Source: Cytophagales bacterium (GTDB lineage: Bacteria > Bacteroidota > Bacteroidia > Cytophagales > Cyclobacteriaceae). From it: 64,000 bases of DNA. Position numbers and translations under genes: made by a program. Every line of letters begins with the position of its first letter. Position 1 is the stretch's first letter. The stretch lies in the NCBI GenBank assembly GCA_017303795.1, contig JAFLBR010000013.1, positions 62,001 to 126,000 of the forward strand, in the 5' to 3' direction. This document shows, piece by piece, positions 1-12,051 of the stretch. The notes below the pieces were generated by a model. It ran no database searches, was not told the origin of the DNA, and worked only from the letters and a program-made list of their open reading frames with translations.

Positions 1-1
1 C

Positions 2-3000
2 CCACCCAAATACAATGTAGATGAGTGTATCGACCGCGGTTTAACATTCTCTGTTCCGCTTAAAGCGAAACTCCGTCTTACTTGTAATGACGAGGATAAC
101 GAAGATTTTCAAACCATTGAACAGGAAGTGTTTTTGGGTAACATCCCATACATGACTGAGAAAGGTTCGTTTGTAATCAATGGCGCTGAGCGTGTAATTG
201 TATCGCAGTTACACCGTTCACCAGGTGTGTTTTTCGCCATGAGTAAACACACTAACGGAACGAAACTTTACTCTGCCCGTATCATTCCATTCAAAGGTTC
301 CTGGATTGAATTCGCAACCGATGTGAACGCAGTTATGTATGCGTACATCGATCGTAAAAAGAAATTCCCTGTAACCACATTGCTTCGTGCAATTGGTTAT
401 GGTACTGATAAAGATATTCTTGATCTCTTTGGTTTATCTGAAGAAATTGAAGCCAACAAGAATACACTTAAGAAAACGGTAGGCCGCAAGCTTGCTGCAC
501 GGGTTCTAAAAACCTGGACAGAAGATTTCGTGGATGAAGATACTGGTGAAGTAGTTTCCATCGACCGTAACGAAGTGTTGTTGGAACGCGACCATGTATT
601 ATCTGCCGAAGATGTAGACGTAATTATTGAGTCAGGAGTTAAATCAATTATTCTGCACCGCGAAGATGTAAACGTGGCCGATTACCACATCATCTTTAAT
701 ACACTTGCCAAGGATAACTCAAACTCTGAGAAAGAAGCGGTTGAACAAATCTACCGTCAACTTAGAAATACAGAAGCACCTGATGAACAAACTGCTCGTG
801 ATATTATCCAGAGCTTGTTCTTCAGCGAAAAGCGTTATGACTTAGGTGAAGTTGGTCGTTACAGAATCAACAAAAAATTAGGTCTTGATCTTAGCTTCGA
901 TCAACGCGTATTAACAACAGAAGATATTATTCTGATTGTAAAATACCTGATCGGTTTGATCAACTCTAAAGCTGTAGTGGATGATATTGACCACTTGAGC
1001 AACAGACGTGTAAGAACAGTAGGAGAACAATTATATTCTCAGTTTGGTGTAGGTCTTGCCCGTATGGCCAGAACCATCAAAGAAAGAATGAACGTTCGCG
1101 ATAACGAAGATTTCAAACCAGTTGATCTGATCAACGCGCGTACGTTGTCTTCAGTTATCAACTCATTCTTTGGAACTAATCAGCTATCTCAGTTCATGGA
1201 TCAAACCAATCCGCTGGCTGAGATTACACACAAGCGTAGAATGTCGGCCCTCGGCCCAGGCGGTCTTTCAAGAGAGCGTGCGGGTTTTGAAGTGCGAGAT
1301 GTTCACTATACACACTATGGTCGTTTGTGTACCATCGAAACCCCTGAAGGTCCGAACATCGGTTTGATTTCATCACTCTGCGTTCATGCCAAAGTAAATA
1401 AGATGGGCTTTATCGAAACTCCTTACCGTAAGGTAGAGAGTGGTAAAGTGAAAGGTAAAGAAGTAATCTTCCTTACGGCCGAAGAAGAAGATACACACAA
1501 CATCGCGCAGGCTAATGTTAAAATAAAATCAAATGGTGAAATTGAAGATGAGCGCATCAAGGCTCGCTTCGAAGGTGATTTCCCAGTAGTGGAACCAAAA
1601 GAAATCCGCTACATGGATATCGCACCTAATCAGATCGTGTCGATAGCAGCCTCTATGATTCCATTCCTGGAACATGATGATGCTAACCGTGCATTGATGG
1701 GTTCGAACATGCAACGCCAGGCCGTGCCGCTTATTCGCCCGGAAGCGCCTATTGTAGGTACTGGTTTGGAAGGAAGAATTGCCCTCGACTCTCGTACACT
1801 AATTCTTTCGGAAGGAAATGGAACCGTTGAATTTGTTGATGCGAAGAAAATTGTAGTTCGATACGAAGTATCGGAAGAGCAGCAGGTGGTTCGTTTCGAT
1901 GACGAAGTGAAATCGTATAGCCTGATTAAGTTCAGAAGAACCAACCAGGATACTTGTATCAACTTGACACCACTTGTTAAGAAAGGTGAGAAAGTTAGCA
2001 AGGGTCAACCGCTGTGTCAGGGATATGGTACTGCAAATGGTGAGTTGGCTTTGGGCCGCAACCTGTTAGTAGCATACATGCCTTGGCAGGGATATAACTT
2101 CGAGGATGCGATTGTAATTTCAGAACGCGTTGTGCGCGATGATGTTTACACTTCAATACACGTAGAAGAGTTTGAACTGGAAGTACGCGATACCAAGCGT
2201 GGTGAAGAAGAATTAACTTCTGAAATTCCGAACGTAAGTGAAGAAGCCGTTAAGCACTTAGATGAGAATGGTATCATTCGCATAGGTGCGGAAGTAAAAG
2301 AAGGCGATATTCTGATTGGTAAGATTACACCTAAAGGTGAAACCGATCCAACGCCAGAAGAAAAACTGCTTCGTGCGATTTTTGGTGATAAGGCCGGTGA
2401 TGTGAAAGATGCTTCTATGAAAGCACCTCCATCATTAAAAGGTGTGGTTATCGATACTAAACTCTTCTCTAGACCTAAGCGCGATAAAGATATCCGCACC
2501 AAGTCTAAGAAAGAATTAGATGCATTGAAGAATCGCTACAGCAAAGAACTTTCTGAGTTACGCGCTGAAATGATTAAAAAGCTTACTACACTATTGACTG
2601 GTAAAACCAGCCAGGGTGTGAAGCATAAGTTTGGTGACGAGTTAATCAGCAAAGGCGTTAAGTTCTCATCAAAAGTGCTTGAGAACAACCTTTTCCCGGA
2701 TAAGAATATTTACCGCGATGAGAGTAACTATAACGTACCTGAAGAGGTAAACCTGATTGCCGATGTAAGTCTGGAGAGCTGGACTACAGAAGATCATACC
2801 AACGATCTTGTATCTGAACTGGTTAAGAACTACCTGAACAAGCGTAACGTAATTTCTGGTGAGTTTAAGCGCGAACGCTTTACACTGGAAGTTGGTGATG
2901 AATTACCAGCAGGTATTGTGCAGTTGGCTAAAGTTTATGTGGCTAAGAAACGTAAACTGAAAGTGGGAGATAAGATGGCCGGTCGCCACGGTAACAAAGG

Positions 3001-3640
3001 TGTGGTTGCGCGTATTGTTCGCGAAGAAGATATGCCATTCCTGTTAGATGGAACGCCTGTTGATATTTGCTTGAACCCGCTCGGTGTACCTTCTCGTATG
3101 AACCTGGGTCAGATTTTTGAAACAGTATTGGCATGGGCCGGTAAGAAATTGGGTCGCAAGTATGCTACTCCGATTTTTGATGGTGCTTCAATTGATCAGG
3201 TTTCAGCAGAGTTGGCCGAAGCCGGCTTACCTGAATTTGGCCGTACATACTTGTATGATGGCTTAACGGGTGAGAAGTTCGATCAGCCGGTAACGGTTGG
3301 TATGGCTTACATGCTTAAACTGGGTCACTTGGTTGATGATAAGATGCACGCCCGTTCAATCGGACCGTACTCACTTATTACACAACAACCATTGGGTGGT
3401 AAAGCACAGTTTGGTGGTCAGCGCTTTGGAGAGATGGAGGTTTGGGCGATTGAGGCCTTTGGAGCATCGCACATCCTGCAGGAAATCCTTACTATCAAGT
3501 CTGACGATGTGATTGGTCGTGCGAAAGCATACGAATCTATTGTGAAAGGTGAGAACATGAGGAAGCCGAATATTCCAGAGTCATTCAACGTGCTTGTTCA
3601 CGAATTGCGTGGTCTTGCATTGGAGATTACGATGGATTAA
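2..3640 (+). CDS. rpoB: DNA-directed RNA polymerase subunit beta (5' partial)
   Basis: Beta subunit of RNA polymerase, forming with beta' the catalytic cleft. The reading frame is open from base 2, so the gene runs in from outside the window; roughly the first 80 residues are missing compared with usual Bacteroidota RpoB, and a GTG at 128 is internal. The rifampicin-binding cluster lies around 1,170-1,290 ([27 protein letters not shown]) and carries the susceptible-type Asp, His and Ser residues. The C-terminal part has the [10 protein letters not shown] and [18 protein letters not shown] signatures that contact beta'. It ends 99 bp before rpoC and is presumably cotranscribed with it. Identity is certain. 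Confidence 0.98.
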   Translation, partial: PPKYNVDECIDRGLTFSVPLKAKLRLTCNDEDNEDFQTIEQEVFLGNIPYMTEKGSFVINGAERVIVSQLHRSPGVFFAMSKHTNGTKLYSARIIPFKGSWIEFATDVNAVMYAYIDRKKKFPVTTLLRAIGYGTDKDILDLFGLSEEIEANKNTLKKTVGRKLAARVLKTWTEDFVDEDTGEVVSIDRNEVLLERDHVLSAEDVDVIIESGVKSIILHREDVNVADYHIIFNTLAKDNSNSEKEAVEQIYRQLRNTEAPDEQTARDIIQSLFFSEKRYDLGEVGRYRINKKLGLDLSFDQRVLTTEDIILIVKYLIGLINSKAVVDDIDHLSNRRVRTVGEQLYSQFGVGLARMARTIKERMNVRDNEDFKPVDLINARTLSSVINSFFGTNQLSQFMDQTNPLAEITHKRRMSALGPGGLSRERAGFEVRDVHYTHYGRLCTIETPEGPNIGLISSLCVHAKVNKMGFIETPYRKVESGKVKGKEVIFLTAEEEDTHNIAQANVKIKSNGEIEDERIKARFEGDFPVVEPKEIRYMDIAPNQIVSIAASMIPFLEHDDANRALMGSNMQRQAVPLIRPEAPIVGTGLEGRIALDSRTLILSEGNGTVEFVDAKKIVVRYEVSEEQQVVRFDDEVKSYSLIKFRRTNQDTCINLTPLVKKGEKVSKGQPLCQGYGTANGELALGRNLLVAYMPWQGYNFEDAIVISERVVRDDVYTSIHVEEFELEVRDTKRGEEELTSEIPNVSEEAVKHLDENGIIRIGAEVKEGDILIGKITPKGETDPTPEEKLLRAIFGDKAGDVKDASMKAPPSLKGVVIDTKLFSRPKRDKDIRTKSKKELDALKNRYSKELSELRAEMIKKLTTLLTGKTSQGVKHKFGDELISKGVKFSSKVLENNLFPDKNIYRDESNYNVPEEVNLIADVSLESWTTEDHTNDLVSELVKNYLNKRNVISGEFKRERFTLEVGDELPAGIVQLAKVYVAKKRKLKVGDKMAGRHGNKGVVARIVREEDMPFLLDGTPVDICLNPLGVPSRMNLGQIFETVLAWAGKKLGRKYATPIFDGASIDQVSAELAEAGLPEFGRTYLYDGLTGEKFDQPVTVGMAYMLKLGHLVDDKMHARSIGPYSLITQQPLGGKAQFGGQRFGEMEVWAIEAFGASHILQEILTIKSDDVIGRAKAYESIVKGENMRKPNIPESFNVLVHELRGLALEITMD

Positions 3641-3656
3641 GAAAGTTGATAGTCCT

Positions 3657-3686
3657 GAGTCCTTAGTACATAGTTACTGAGGACTC
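3657..3686 (+). repeat. Hairpin in the rpoB-rpoC gap
   Basis: The 11-base arms 3657-3667 (GAGTCCTTAGT) and 3676-3686 (ACTGAGGACTC) pair with one wobble/mismatch around an 8-base loop. There is no T-tract, so it is not a standard terminator; it would form in the rpoBC transcript just downstream of the rpoB stop codon. It resembles the TTAGTAC-type dispersed intergenic sequence seen in many Bacteroidota genomes (from memory, not searched). Confidence 0.6.
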
Positions 3687-3702
3687 AAGATGTAGAACTG
3701 GT

Positions 3703-3737
3703 ACTAATAACTAATTACTAAAGACTAACTACTAATA
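3703..3737 (+). repeat. Five in-phase heptamers (ACTAAnn) abutting the rpoC start
   Basis: Five consecutive 7-base units read ACTAATA, ACTAATT, ACTAAAG, ACTAACT, ACTAATA, ending two bases before the rpoC ATG. The stretch is A/T-rich, unstructured and lacks a Shine-Dalgarno motif, so it acts as the ribosome landing region of rpoC. Variation in repeat number could in principle change rpoC translation. Confidence 0.8.
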
Positions 3738-3739
3738 AG

Positions 3740-6700
3740 ATGTCTTTCAGAAAAAATAAAAAGATCAACAACGACTTCTCGAAGATCACCATCAGTTTAG
3801 CTTCTCCTGAATCTATTCTGGAGAGTTCACATGGTGAAGTAACGCAGCCCGAAACCATCAACTACCGTACGTACAAACCGGAGATGGGTGGTTTGTTCTG
3901 CGAGCGTATTTTCGGTCCGGTAAAGGATTGGGAATGTCATTGCGGAAAGTACAAGCGCATTCGCTATAAAGGTATTATCTGCGATCGCTGCGGGGTAGAA
4001 GTTACCGAGAAAAAGGTAAGACGTGAACGTATGGGCCACATTGAATTAGTGGTGCCGGTAGCACACATCTGGTATTTCCGCTCGTTGCCAAACAAGATCG
4101 GTTATTTGTTAGGTCTTCCTACCAAGAAGTTAGATCAGATCATTTACTACGAAAGATATGTAGTGATTCAACCCGGCACGAAAGAAGAAGATGGTATCAA
4201 CCGTCTTGACTTCTTAACCGAAGAAGAATACTTAGACATCGTAGATAAACTTCCACGCGAAAATCAATTGTTGGATGACAGCGATCCTAAGAAATTCATT
4301 GCCAAGATGGGCGCTGATGCTTTGGAGATGTTGCTTTCACGCGTGAAGTTGGATGAACTCTCATACGAACTTCGCCACCAGGCTGCTACCGATACTTCAC
4401 AACAACGTAAGGCTGAAGCCTTGAAGCGTTTGAAAGTAGTAGAAGCTTTCCGCGATGCCAATACCCGTATTGAAAACCGTCCGGAGTGGATGACCATTAA
4501 AATGGTTCCGGTAATTCCACCTGAGTTACGTCCATTAGTTCCATTGGATGGTGGTCGTTTTGCAACATCAGATTTGAATGACCTTTACAGACGTGTTATT
4601 ATTCGTAACAACCGTCTGAAGCGTTTGATTGATATCAAAGCTCCCGAAGTAATTCTTCGTAACGAGAAGCGTATGCTTCAGGAAGCGGTTGATTCTTTGT
4701 TCGACAACTCACGTAAAGTGAATGCGGTACGTTCAGATGGAAACCGTGCATTGAAATCATTAAGCGATATGCTGAAAGGTAAGCAAGGACGTTTCCGTCA
4801 AAACTTGCTTGGTAAGCGTGTTGACTACTCAGGTCGTTCGGTAATTGTGGTTGGTCCTGAATTGAAACTGCACGAGTGCGGTTTGCCAAAAGATATGGCG
4901 GCTGAATTATTCAAGCCATTCATTATCCGTAAGCTTATTGAAAGAGGAATTGTAAAGACTGTAAAGTCTGCTAAGAAAATAGTGGATCGCAAAGATCCTG
5001 TGGTTTGGGATATTTTGGAAAACGTATTGAAAGGACACCCTGTTCTTTTGAACCGTGCCCCAACTCTTCACAGACTTGGTATCCAGGCTTTCCAACCTAA
5101 ATTGATTGAAGGAAAAGCGATTCAGTTGCACCCGTTAGTATGTACTGCGTTTAACGCTGACTTTGACGGTGACCAGATGGCCGTGCACGTGCCGCTAGGT
5201 CAGGAAGCAATTCTGGAAGCATCGTTATTGATGTTGTCATCGCACAACATTTTGAACCCTGCTAACGGAGCGCCTATCACCGTACCTTCTCAGGACATGG
5301 TGTTGGGATTGTATTACCTAACCAAAGGCCGCAAAGGTCAGTTGGGTGAAGGCAAAAAATTCTATTCAGCTGAAGAAGTTATTATTGCTTACAACGAAGG
5401 CAAGCTTTCTAAGCATGCCCTTGTTAAAGTACGTGTAAATACACGCGATAAGAAGACTGGCGATATGGAGACCAAGTTGGTTGAAACCGTTGCGGGTCGT
5501 GTAATCTTCAATCAGGTTGTACCTGCTGAAGTAGGTTTTGTGGATGAACTTCTAACCAAGAAGAAACTGCAAACTATTATTGCTGATGTTTACCATTCAG
5601 CGGGTCAGGCTAAAACGGCCAAATTCCTGGATGATATTAAGGAGTTAGGATTCCAGATGGCCTACAAAGGTGGATTGTCGATGGGTCTTGGCGATGTGAA
5701 AGTTCCTGCTGAGAAGAAGAAATTGGTTGAAGATGCACAGAAAGAAGTTGATTCAGTTTGGAACAACTACATGATGGGTCTTATTACCGATAACGAACGC
5801 TACAATCAGGTAATTGATATCTGGACTCGGACCAATACGATGCTTACCAACACGTTGATGAAGCAGTTGGAAGAAGATCAACAAGGATTCAACTCCATCT
5901 ACATGATGATGCACTCTGGTGCCCGTGGTTCCAGAGAGCAGATTCGCCAGTTGGGTGGTATGCGTGGTCTGATGGCCAAGCCTCAGAAAAACCTTGCCGG
6001 TTCTGTAGGTTCAATTATCGAGAACCCGATTCTTTCCAACTTCCGTGAAGGATTGGATGTATTGGAGTACTTTATATCTACACACGGTGCGCGTAAAGGT
6101 CTTGCCGATACAGCTTTGAAAACAGCGGATGCGGGTTACTTAACACGTAGGTTGGTAGACGTTGCGCAGGATCTTGTAATTACAGAAGAAGATTGCGGTA
6201 CGTTACGTGGCTTACAAGTAACAGCTTTGAAAGACAATGAAGATATTGTTGAACCATTGTCTGAAAGAATACTGGGGCGTGTAACCGTACATGATATCTA
6301 CGATCCGATTTCGGAAGAGTTGATCTGTGCTGCTAACGAAGAAATTACAGATGAGATCGCTAAGAAGATTGAAGAGAGCAGCATTGAAGAAGTTGAGATT
6401 CGTTCTATCCTGACTTGCGAAACCAAAATTGGTGGTTGCGCAAAATGTTATGGTCGCAACCTGGCATCCGGTAAAATGGTACAAGCTGGTGAAGCAGTAG
6501 GTGTAATCGCAGCGCAATCTATTGGTGAGCCAGGTACACAGCTTACACTTCGTACTTTCCACGTTGGGGGTACAGCGTCTAACATTGCAACTGAAGCAAA
6601 CATAAAAGCTAAGTTTTCAGGAACGATCGAGTTTGAAGGTATCCGTACTGTTGATACTACTGACCGTGAAGAGAATAAAGTGAAAGTAGTAATGGGCCGC

Positions 6701-8029
6701 ACAGGCGAAATCAGAATTCTGGATGAAGAAAAACGCATTCTGATTACCAACAACGTTCCTTATGGTGCTTTCTTAAGAATTAAGGATGGCCAAAAAGTTG
6801 AGAAAGGTGAGGAGTTGTGTAACTGGGATCCATATAATGCTGTAATCCTTTCTGAGTTTGATGGTGAGATTGGTTATGAAGCGATCATTGAAGGTATTAC
6901 TTACAAAGAGGAATCGGATGAGCAGACAGGTCACCGCGAAAAGGTAATTACCGACACCCGCGATAAGACTAAGAACCCTGCCATTATTGTAAATGGTAAA
7001 ACAGAAACGAAAGGTTATAACATTCCAGTAGGAGCTCACTTAGCCGTAAATGAAGGTGAGAAAATCAAAGCTGGTCAGGTGCTTGCCAAGATTCCACGTA
7101 CTATGGGCAAGAGCCGTGATATTACTGGTGGTCTTCCTCGTGTAACAGAATTGTTCGAAGCGCGTAATCCATCTAACCCAGCTGTGGTTAGCGAGATTGA
7201 TGGTGTGGTAACATACGGTGGTATTAAACGCGGTAACCGTGAAATCTTCATCGAATCTAAAGATGGTGTGCAGAAGCGTTACTTGGTTCCGTTGTCTAAA
7301 CACATTCTGGTTCAGGATAACGACTTTGTAAAAGCTGGTCAGCCATTGTCTGACGGAGCGATTACACCGTCTGATATTCTATCGATTAAAGGCCCGACTG
7401 CAGTTCAGGAATACTTGGTGAATGAAATTCAGGAAGTGTACCGTTTGCAGGGTGTGAAGATTAACGATAAGCATATTGAATGTATCGTTAGCCAGATGAT
7501 GCAGAAAGTAGAAATCATCGATTCAGGTGATACTACATTCTTGCCAGGTGAATACGTAGATAAGTTTGAGTTCCGCGAAGAGAACGATGGCGTGTTGGAT
7601 AAGAAAGTAGTAATGGATGCCGGAGATTCTTCAAAATTCAAAGTTGGGCAGATTATCAGCCCACGCGAATTGCGCGATGAAAACTCTGCCTTGAAGCGTA
7701 AAGACCAAAAACTGGTTGAAGTACGCGATGCATTATCAGCAGTTTCAAGACCAACGTTGCAGGGTATTACCCAGGCTTCGTTGAAAACAGAAAGCTGGCT
7801 ATCGGCTGCATCGTTCCAGGAAACTACTAAGGTATTGAGCGAAGCTGCAATACGTGGAAAAGCTGACCAATTGATGGGCTTGAAAGAGAACGTTATTGTT
7901 GGCCACTTGATTCCTGCCGGTACCGGTCAGAGACGCCTTAGCGATATGATTGTAAACTCAGAAGAGGAATACCAACGCTTGGTTAACTCGCCTGAGCGCA
8001 AATCAAAAGAGAGAGAACTCGCTGATTAA
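3740..8029 (+). CDS. rpoC: DNA-directed RNA polymerase subunit beta'
   Basis: Largest RNA polymerase subunit, 1429 residues, full length for Bacteroidota. The N-terminal zinc-binding motif ([13 protein letters not shown]...CDRCG, residues about 66-85), the catalytic NADFDGD motif that binds the active-site magnesium (near base 5,155), and the second zinc site ([13 protein letters not shown], near 6,417) are all present. The C-terminus keeps the conserved LIPAGTG segment. It follows rpoB by 99 bp. The ATG at 3740 gives the expected N-terminus (MSFRKNKK). A hairpin terminator lies 29 bp after the stop codon. Confidence 0.98.
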   Translation: MSFRKNKKINNDFSKITISLASPESILESSHGEVTQPETINYRTYKPEMGGLFCERIFGPVKDWECHCGKYKRIRYKGIICDRCGVEVTEKKVRRERMGHIELVVPVAHIWYFRSLPNKIGYLLGLPTKKLDQIIYYERYVVIQPGTKEEDGINRLDFLTEEEYLDIVDKLPRENQLLDDSDPKKFIAKMGADALEMLLSRVKLDELSYELRHQAATDTSQQRKAEALKRLKVVEAFRDANTRIENRPEWMTIKMVPVIPPELRPLVPLDGGRFATSDLNDLYRRVIIRNNRLKRLIDIKAPEVILRNEKRMLQEAVDSLFDNSRKVNAVRSDGNRALKSLSDMLKGKQGRFRQNLLGKRVDYSGRSVIVVGPELKLHECGLPKDMAAELFKPFIIRKLIERGIVKTVKSAKKIVDRKDPVVWDILENVLKGHPVLLNRAPTLHRLGIQAFQPKLIEGKAIQLHPLVCTAFNADFDGDQMAVHVPLGQEAILEASLLMLSSHNILNPANGAPITVPSQDMVLGLYYLTKGRKGQLGEGKKFYSAEEVIIAYNEGKLSKHALVKVRVNTRDKKTGDMETKLVETVAGRVIFNQVVPAEVGFVDELLTKKKLQTIIADVYHSAGQAKTAKFLDDIKELGFQMAYKGGLSMGLGDVKVPAEKKKLVEDAQKEVDSVWNNYMMGLITDNERYNQVIDIWTRTNTMLTNTLMKQLEEDQQGFNSIYMMMHSGARGSREQIRQLGGMRGLMAKPQKNLAGSVGSIIENPILSNFREGLDVLEYFISTHGARKGLADTALKTADAGYLTRRLVDVAQDLVITEEDCGTLRGLQVTALKDNEDIVEPLSERILGRVTVHDIYDPISEELICAANEEITDEIAKKIEESSIEEVEIRSILTCETKIGGCAKCYGRNLASGKMVQAGEAVGVIAAQSIGEPGTQLTLRTFHVGGTASNIATEANIKAKFSGTIEFEGIRTVDTTDREENKVKVVMGRTGEIRILDEEKRILITNNVPYGAFLRIKDGQKVEKGEELCNWDPYNAVILSEFDGEIGYEAIIEGITYKEESDEQTGHREKVITDTRDKTKNPAIIVNGKTETKGYNIPVGAHLAVNEGEKIKAGQVLAKIPRTMGKSRDITGGLPRVTELFEARNPSNPAVVSEIDGVVTYGGIKRGNREIFIESKDGVQKRYLVPLSKHILVQDNDFVKAGQPLSDGAITPSDILSIKGPTAVQEYLVNEIQEVYRLQGVKINDKHIECIVSQMMQKVEIIDSGDTTFLPGEYVDKFEFREENDGVLDKKVVMDAGDSSKFKVGQIISPRELRDENSALKRKDQKLVEVRDALSAVSRPTLQGITQASLKTESWLSAASFQETTKVLSEAAIRGKADQLMGLKENVIVGHLIPAGTGQRRLSDMIVNSEEEYQRLVNSPERKSKERELAD

Positions 8030-8190
8030 TTTGAAAATTTGAAAATGTGGTAATTTGAGAATTGCGAATAGGTAACTGTTCGCAATTCTTGTTTTCAGAC
8101 TACTGGATTCTCAAATTTCAACATTTACATATCAGAGGAGAGATCTTAAAATTTTCAAATTTCTCAAATGGACTAATTTTCAAATTACTT
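8030..8190 (+). repeat. AATTTTCAAAT / ATTTGAAAATT repeat-filled intergenic region
   Basis: The gap between rpoC and the DUF3467 gene is built from many copies of ATTTGAAAA in the first part and the complementary TTTTCAAAT in the last part, giving a loose large-scale inverted repeat around the terminator at 8058-8095. Segments such as TGGTAATTTGAGAAT (about 8048-8062) and ATTCTCAAATTTCAACATTTA (8105-8125) are near reverse complements. The style matches dispersed intergenic elements of Bacteroidota; no coding sequence is seen. Confidence 0.6.
8058..8095 (+). terminator. Terminator after rpoC
   Basis: A perfect 11-bp stem (8058-8068 with 8079-8089; core GAATTGCGAA/TTCGCAATTC) with a 10-base loop is followed by TTGTTTT. 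The interrupted T-tract suggests moderate strength, so some read-through into the DUF3467 gene is possible. Confidence 0.7.
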
Positions 8191-8191
8191 T

Positions 8192-8515
8192 ATGGCAGAG
8201 CAAAAAAACAACCCGCCCCAAAACCAGATTAACATAGAGCTTTCAGAAGAAATAGCTGAAGGCATTTATTCTAACCTGGCTATGATCGCTCATTCTAACA
8301 GCGAATTTGTAATTGATTTTATTCGGCTAATGCCGGGCGTACCCAAGGCCAGGGTGAAGTCAAGGATTATTATTACTCCCGAACATGCAAAACGCTTGCT
8401 GGCAGCCTTGAAAGATAACATCAGCAAGTACGAAGCTACCTTCGGGCCGATTAAGCAAACCACCGATGCACCTCAGTTTCCCATGAATTTTGGGGGTACG
8501 GTGGGCGAGGCTTAG
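8192..8515 (+). CDS. DUF3467 family protein
   Basis: A 107-residue soluble protein matching the DUF3467 family (typical phrases: EEIAEGIYSNLAMIAHSNSEFVIDF and PGVPKARVKSRIIITPEHAKRLLAAL). In Bacteroidota this gene commonly lies between rpoC and rpsL, as here, which suggests a link to transcription or translation, but no function is established. The N-terminus is rich in Gln/Asn/Pro and probably disordered. It lies 162 bp after rpoC and 122 bp before rpsL, which has its own promoter. Confidence 0.9.
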   Translation: MAEQKNNPPQNQINIELSEEIAEGIYSNLAMIAHSNSEFVIDFIRLMPGVPKARVKSRIIITPEHAKRLLAALKDNISKYEATFGPIKQTTDAPQFPMNFGGTVGEA

Positions 8516-8568
8516 GGTAAATGCTTCGATTTTACACTAAATCGCGTAGAAAAATCTTAAGTCAGGGT

Positions 8569-8599
8569 TTTGCATCCTATCGTACTTTAAATACCTTTG
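8569..8599 (+). promoter_or_regulatory. Bacteroidota-type promoter for rpsL-rpsG-fusA-rpsJ
   Basis: TTTG at 8569-8572, a 19-bp spacer, and TACCTTTG at 8592-8599 match the Bacteroidota primary sigma consensus (TTTG / TAnnTTTG) exactly. Predicted transcription start is near 8604-8607, about 32 bp before the rpsL ATG. Confidence 0.88.
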
Positions 8600-8637
8600 C
8601 AGTCCTTATTTTTTAAGGGTTATAAAACGAAATATAA

Positions 8638-9060
8638 ATGCCTACCATTCAGCAACTTGTAAGGAAAGGGAGAAAGAAATTGACTTTTAAGTCAAAGTCA
8701 CCAGCCCTTGATTCTTGCCCTCAGCGCAGGGGAGTATGTACCCGTGTGTACACAACAACCCCTAAAAAACCGAATTCGGCCATGCGTAAGGTGGCCCGTG
8801 TACGCTTAACCAACCACAGGGAGGTGAACGCCTACATTCCGGGAGAGGGTCACAATCTTCAGGAACACTCAATCGTGTTGATCCGCGGAGGCCGGGTTAA
8901 AGATTTACCAGGTGTTCGTTACCACATTGTACGTGGTGCATTGGATACTTCTGGTGTAAACGGACGTCTTCAGAGCCGTTCTAAATATGGTGCAAAACGT
9001 CCTAAAGCTGGTGCCGCAGCTGCTGCTGCTAAAGGCGCTCCTGCAAAAGGCAAAAAATAG
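8638..9060 (+). CDS. rpsL: Small ribosomal subunit protein uS12
   Basis: Decoding-centre protein S12. The core is canonical ([25 protein letters not shown], residues 27-51; [13 protein letters not shown] about 85-97). Lysines at both classical streptomycin-resistance positions (KK of TPKKPNSA and K of GGRVKD) are wild type, predicting no rpsL-mediated resistance. At 140 residues it is longer than the roughly 124-residue E. coli protein because of an Ala/Gly/Lys-rich tail after KRPKA. First gene of the rpsL-rpsG-fusA-rpsJ operon, 10 bp before rpsG. Confidence 0.98.
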   Translation: MPTIQQLVRKGRKKLTFKSKSPALDSCPQRRGVCTRVYTTTPKKPNSAMRKVARVRLTNHREVNAYIPGEGHNLQEHSIVLIRGGRVKDLPGVRYHIVRGALDTSGVNGRLQSRSKYGAKRPKAGAAAAAAKGAPAKGKK

Positions 9061-9070
9061 TAATTAGATT

Positions 9071-9541
9071 ATGAGAAAGGCTAAACCCAAGAAAAGATAC
9101 CTGCTGCCCGACCCTAAGTTTGGTGATACACTTGTTACCAAATTTGTGAATTACATGATGGAGCAAGGCAAGAAAAGTGTTGCATACAATATTTTCTACG
9201 ATGCAATTGCACAAGTAGAAAAGAAAGCTGGTGGCGAGCCAGGTCTTGAAGTATGGAAACGCGCCATGAATAATGTAATGCCTGCTGTAGAGGTGAAGAG
9301 CCGCAGAGTAGGTGGTGCAACTTTTCAAGTACCAGTAGAAATCAGACCCGAGCGTAAAGTTAATCTAAGCATCAAATGGCTTATTGATTACGCACGCGCA
9401 CGCGGTGAAAAAACTATGATGGATAAATTGGCTGCAGAAATTATTGCTGCGGCTAAAGGTGAAGGAGCGGCTATCAAAAAGAAAGATGATACTCACCGCA
9501 TGGCAGAGGCGAACAAGGCGTTTTCACATTTCAGATTATAA
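9071..9541 (+). CDS. rpsG: Small ribosomal subunit protein uS7
   Basis: Primary 16S rRNA-binding protein that nucleates 30S head assembly, 156 residues, typical length. Recognisable blocks are [23 protein letters not shown] at the N-terminus, [25 protein letters not shown] in the middle and [14 protein letters not shown] at the C-terminus. It sits 10 bp after rpsL and 6 bp before fusA, within the str-type operon. Confidence 0.98.
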   Translation: MRKAKPKKRYLLPDPKFGDTLVTKFVNYMMEQGKKSVAYNIFYDAIAQVEKKAGGEPGLEVWKRAMNNVMPAVEVKSRRVGGATFQVPVEIRPERKVNLSIKWLIDYARARGEKTMMDKLAAEIIAAAKGEGAAIKKKDDTHRMAEANKAFSHFRL

Positions 9542-9547
9542 TCCTAC

Positions 9548-11659
9548 ATGGCAAGAGATCTTAAATACACCCGTAATATTGGTATTGCTGCGCACATTGA
9601 TGCCGGTAAAACCACCACCACAGAGCGTATTCTCTATTATGCAGGTGTAAACCACAAAATAGGCGAGGTGCACGAAGGTGCTGCTACTATGGATTGGATG
9701 GCGCAAGAGCAAGAGCGTGGTATTACCATTACCTCTGCTGCCACTACCGTACATTGGAAGTACCGTAACAAAGAATATCACGTAAACATTATTGATACCC
9801 CAGGCCACGTTGACTTTACCGTAGAGGTAAACCGTTCACTTCGGGTGTTGGATGGTCTTGTTTTCCTTTTCAGTTCTGTTGATGGTGTTGAGCCTCAATC
9901 GGAAACTAACTGGCGTCTGGCCGATAATTACAAAGTAGCCCGTATCGGTTTCGTTAATAAAATGGATCGTTCTGGTGCCGACTTTTTGGGTGTTTGCAAA
10001 CAGGTAAAAGAGAAATTAGGTAGCAAAGCAGTTGCACTTCAATTGCCTATTGGTGCTGAAGACAATTTTAAAGGTGTAGTTGACTTGATCAACAACCGCG
10101 GTATTATCTGGAACGAAGCTGATAAGGGTATGACCTTTCAGGAAGTTCCTATTCCGGATGATATGAAAGAAGAAGCTTACGAATACCGTGAGAAACTTCT
10201 GGAAGCTGTTGCTGAGTATGACGAAACTTTGATCGAGAAATTCTTCGAAGATCCAAACTCAATCACAGAACAAGAAATTCTTACAGCACTTCGCAAGGCT
10301 GTAATTGACATGAAGATTGTACCCATGGTGTGCGGTTCTTCATTCAAGAATAAAGGTGTGCAAACCATGTTGGATTATGTAATGGAATTATTGCCTTCTC
10401 CTATGGATAAGGACGTGATTATCGGAACAAATCCTGACACGGATGCAGAAGTTGAAATTCGCCCTGACGAAAAAGAACCCTTTGTAGGTCTTGCATTTAA
10501 AATTGCAACCGATCCATTTGTAGGTCGTTTGTGTTTTGTGCGCGCTTACTCGGGTGTTTTAGAGTCAGGTTCTTATATTCAGAATACACGTTCTGGACAG
10601 AAAGAACGGATTTCACGTGTGTTCCAGATGCACGCCAACAAGCAAAACCAAATCGAAAGATTACCGGCTGGTGATATTGGTGCGGTAGTAGGTTTCAAAG
10701 ACATTAAGACTGGCGATACACTATGCGATGAAAAACGCCCGGTAGTATTAGAGTCAATGGTGTTCCCTGAGCCTGTTATTGGTTACGCCATCGAACCTAA
10801 GAAACAGGTTGATGCTGATAAGTTGGGTATGGCTATTGCCAAATTGGTAGAAGAGGATCCTACACTTCGTGTAAATACAGATCAGGAAACTGGCCAGACC
10901 ATTTTGCGTGGTATGGGTGAATTGCACTTGGAAATCATTATCGATCGCTTAAAGCGCGAATTCAAAGTGGAGATCAACCAGGGTGCGCCTCAGGTTGCTT
11001 ACAAAGAAGCGCTTACCAAGTCGGTTGAACATAAAGAAGTTTATAAGAAGCAGACCGGTGGTCGTGGTAAGTTTGCCGATATCGTATTCGAAATCGGGCC
11101 GCGCGAACTTGGTCCTGAAGATAAGCCAGGTCTTGAGTTTGTGAACGACATCGTGGGTGGTGTTATTCCTCGCGAATTCATTCCAGCTGTTCAAAAAGGT
11201 TTTGATCAGGCAATGGTTAACGGACCGTTGGCTGGTTACCCGATCGACTCAATGAAGGTTAGATTATTCCATGGTTCTTACCATGATGTTGACTCTGACT
11301 CATTGTCGTTCGAATTGGCTGCAAGAATTGGTTTCAAAGAAGCGGCTTCTAAGTGCGGCCCGCAATTGCTTGAGCCGATTATGGGTGTAGAAGTAATTTC
11401 TCCCGATGAATACACAGGTTCTGTAACAGGCGACTTGAACAGAAGAAGAGGTATTATGAAGGGTATGGATACTCGTGGTGGTGCACAGGTTATTAAGGCC
11501 GATGTGCCGTTGTCTGAATTGTTCGGTTACATTACTGATTTAAGAACACTTACATCGGGCCGTGCATCAGCAACGCTTACATTCTCGCACTATTCACCAG
11601 TACCGAGAAACCTTGCCGAAAAAGTAATTGAAGAAGTAAAAGGCGCTGTAGCCAAATAA
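9548..11659 (+). CDS. fusA: Translation elongation factor G
   Basis: GTPase driving tRNA-mRNA translocation and ribosome recycling, 703 residues. GTPase motifs are G1 [11 protein letters not shown] (residues 14-24), G2 RGIT, G3 DTPGHVDF, G4 NKMD and G5 GSSFKNKG; domains II-V follow ([12 protein letters not shown] of domain [19 protein letters not shown] of domain V). It lies between rpsG and rpsJ (22-bp gap to rpsJ) and shares their promoter. Confidence 0.98.
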   Translation: MARDLKYTRNIGIAAHIDAGKTTTTERILYYAGVNHKIGEVHEGAATMDWMAQEQERGITITSAATTVHWKYRNKEYHVNIIDTPGHVDFTVEVNRSLRVLDGLVFLFSSVDGVEPQSETNWRLADNYKVARIGFVNKMDRSGADFLGVCKQVKEKLGSKAVALQLPIGAEDNFKGVVDLINNRGIIWNEADKGMTFQEVPIPDDMKEEAYEYREKLLEAVAEYDETLIEKFFEDPNSITEQEILTALRKAVIDMKIVPMVCGSSFKNKGVQTMLDYVMELLPSPMDKDVIIGTNPDTDAEVEIRPDEKEPFVGLAFKIATDPFVGRLCFVRAYSGVLESGSYIQNTRSGQKERISRVFQMHANKQNQIERLPAGDIGAVVGFKDIKTGDTLCDEKRPVVLESMVFPEPVIGYAIEPKKQVDADKLGMAIAKLVEEDPTLRVNTDQETGQTILRGMGELHLEIIIDRLKREFKVEINQGAPQVAYKEALTKSVEHKEVYKKQTGGRGKFADIVFEIGPRELGPEDKPGLEFVNDIVGGVIPREFIPAVQKGFDQAMVNGPLAGYPIDSMKVRLFHGSYHDVDSDSLSFELAARIGFKEAASKCGPQLLEPIMGVEVISPDEYTGSVTGDLNRRRGIMKGMDTRGGAQVIKADVPLSELFGYITDLRTLTSGRASATLTFSHYSPVPRNLAEKVIEEVKGAVAK

Positions 11660-11681
11660 ATATCTAAAAGACGTTTAGATC

Positions 11682-11987
11682 ATGAATCAGAAAATCAGAA
11701 TTAAGCTTAAGTCTTACGACCACAATCTGGTTGATAAGTCATCTGAAAAAATTGTACGCGCAGTAAAGGCTACAGGTGCTGTGGTTAGCGGACCAATTCC
11801 ATTGCCAACTGAAAAGGAAAAATTCACCGTGCTTCGCTCGCCACACGTAAACAAGAAATCGCGTGAGCAGTTTCAACTTTGCACCTACAAGCGTTTAGTT
11901 GACATTTACAGCAACAGCGCTAAAACAGTAGATGCGTTAATGAAGCTGGAGTTGCCAAGTGGAGTGGATGTAGAAATCAAAGTCTAG
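11682..11987 (+). CDS. rpsJ: Small ribosomal subunit protein uS10
   Basis: 30S head protein, also the NusE antitermination partner of NusB. The 101-residue sequence has the hallmark [14 protein letters not shown] start, [28 protein letters not shown] centre and [11 protein letters not shown] end. In most Bacteroidota rpsJ opens the S10 operon (rplC next); here it is followed 27 bp later by a strong terminator and then by an unrelated receptor gene, so the operon is broken at this point. Confidence 0.98.
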   Translation: MNQKIRIKLKSYDHNLVDKSSEKIVRAVKATGAVVSGPIPLPTEKEKFTVLRSPHVNKKSREQFQLCTYKRLVDIYSNSAKTVDALMKLELPSGVDVEIKV

Positions 11988-12014
11988 TTACGTTAGTACT
12001 ATTTAAACGATACT

Positions 12015-12041
12015 AAAAGGCGCCTTCGGGCGCTTTTTTTG
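12015..12041 (+). terminator. Strong intrinsic terminator after rpsJ
   Basis: A 10-bp stem (12015-12024 with 12029-12038, one G-U pair) closed by a TTCG tetraloop and running into an unbroken T-tract (12034-12040). This ends the str operon transcript. Confidence 0.93.
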
Positions 12042-12051
12042 TTTGCCCGTG

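Noticed and set aside
3703..3737. Shine-Dalgarno-type or promoter role for the ACTAAnn heptamers
   Set aside because: They contain neither a purine-rich anti-16S match nor a TTTG/TAnnTTTG arrangement, so only an unstructured ribosome entry role is plausible.
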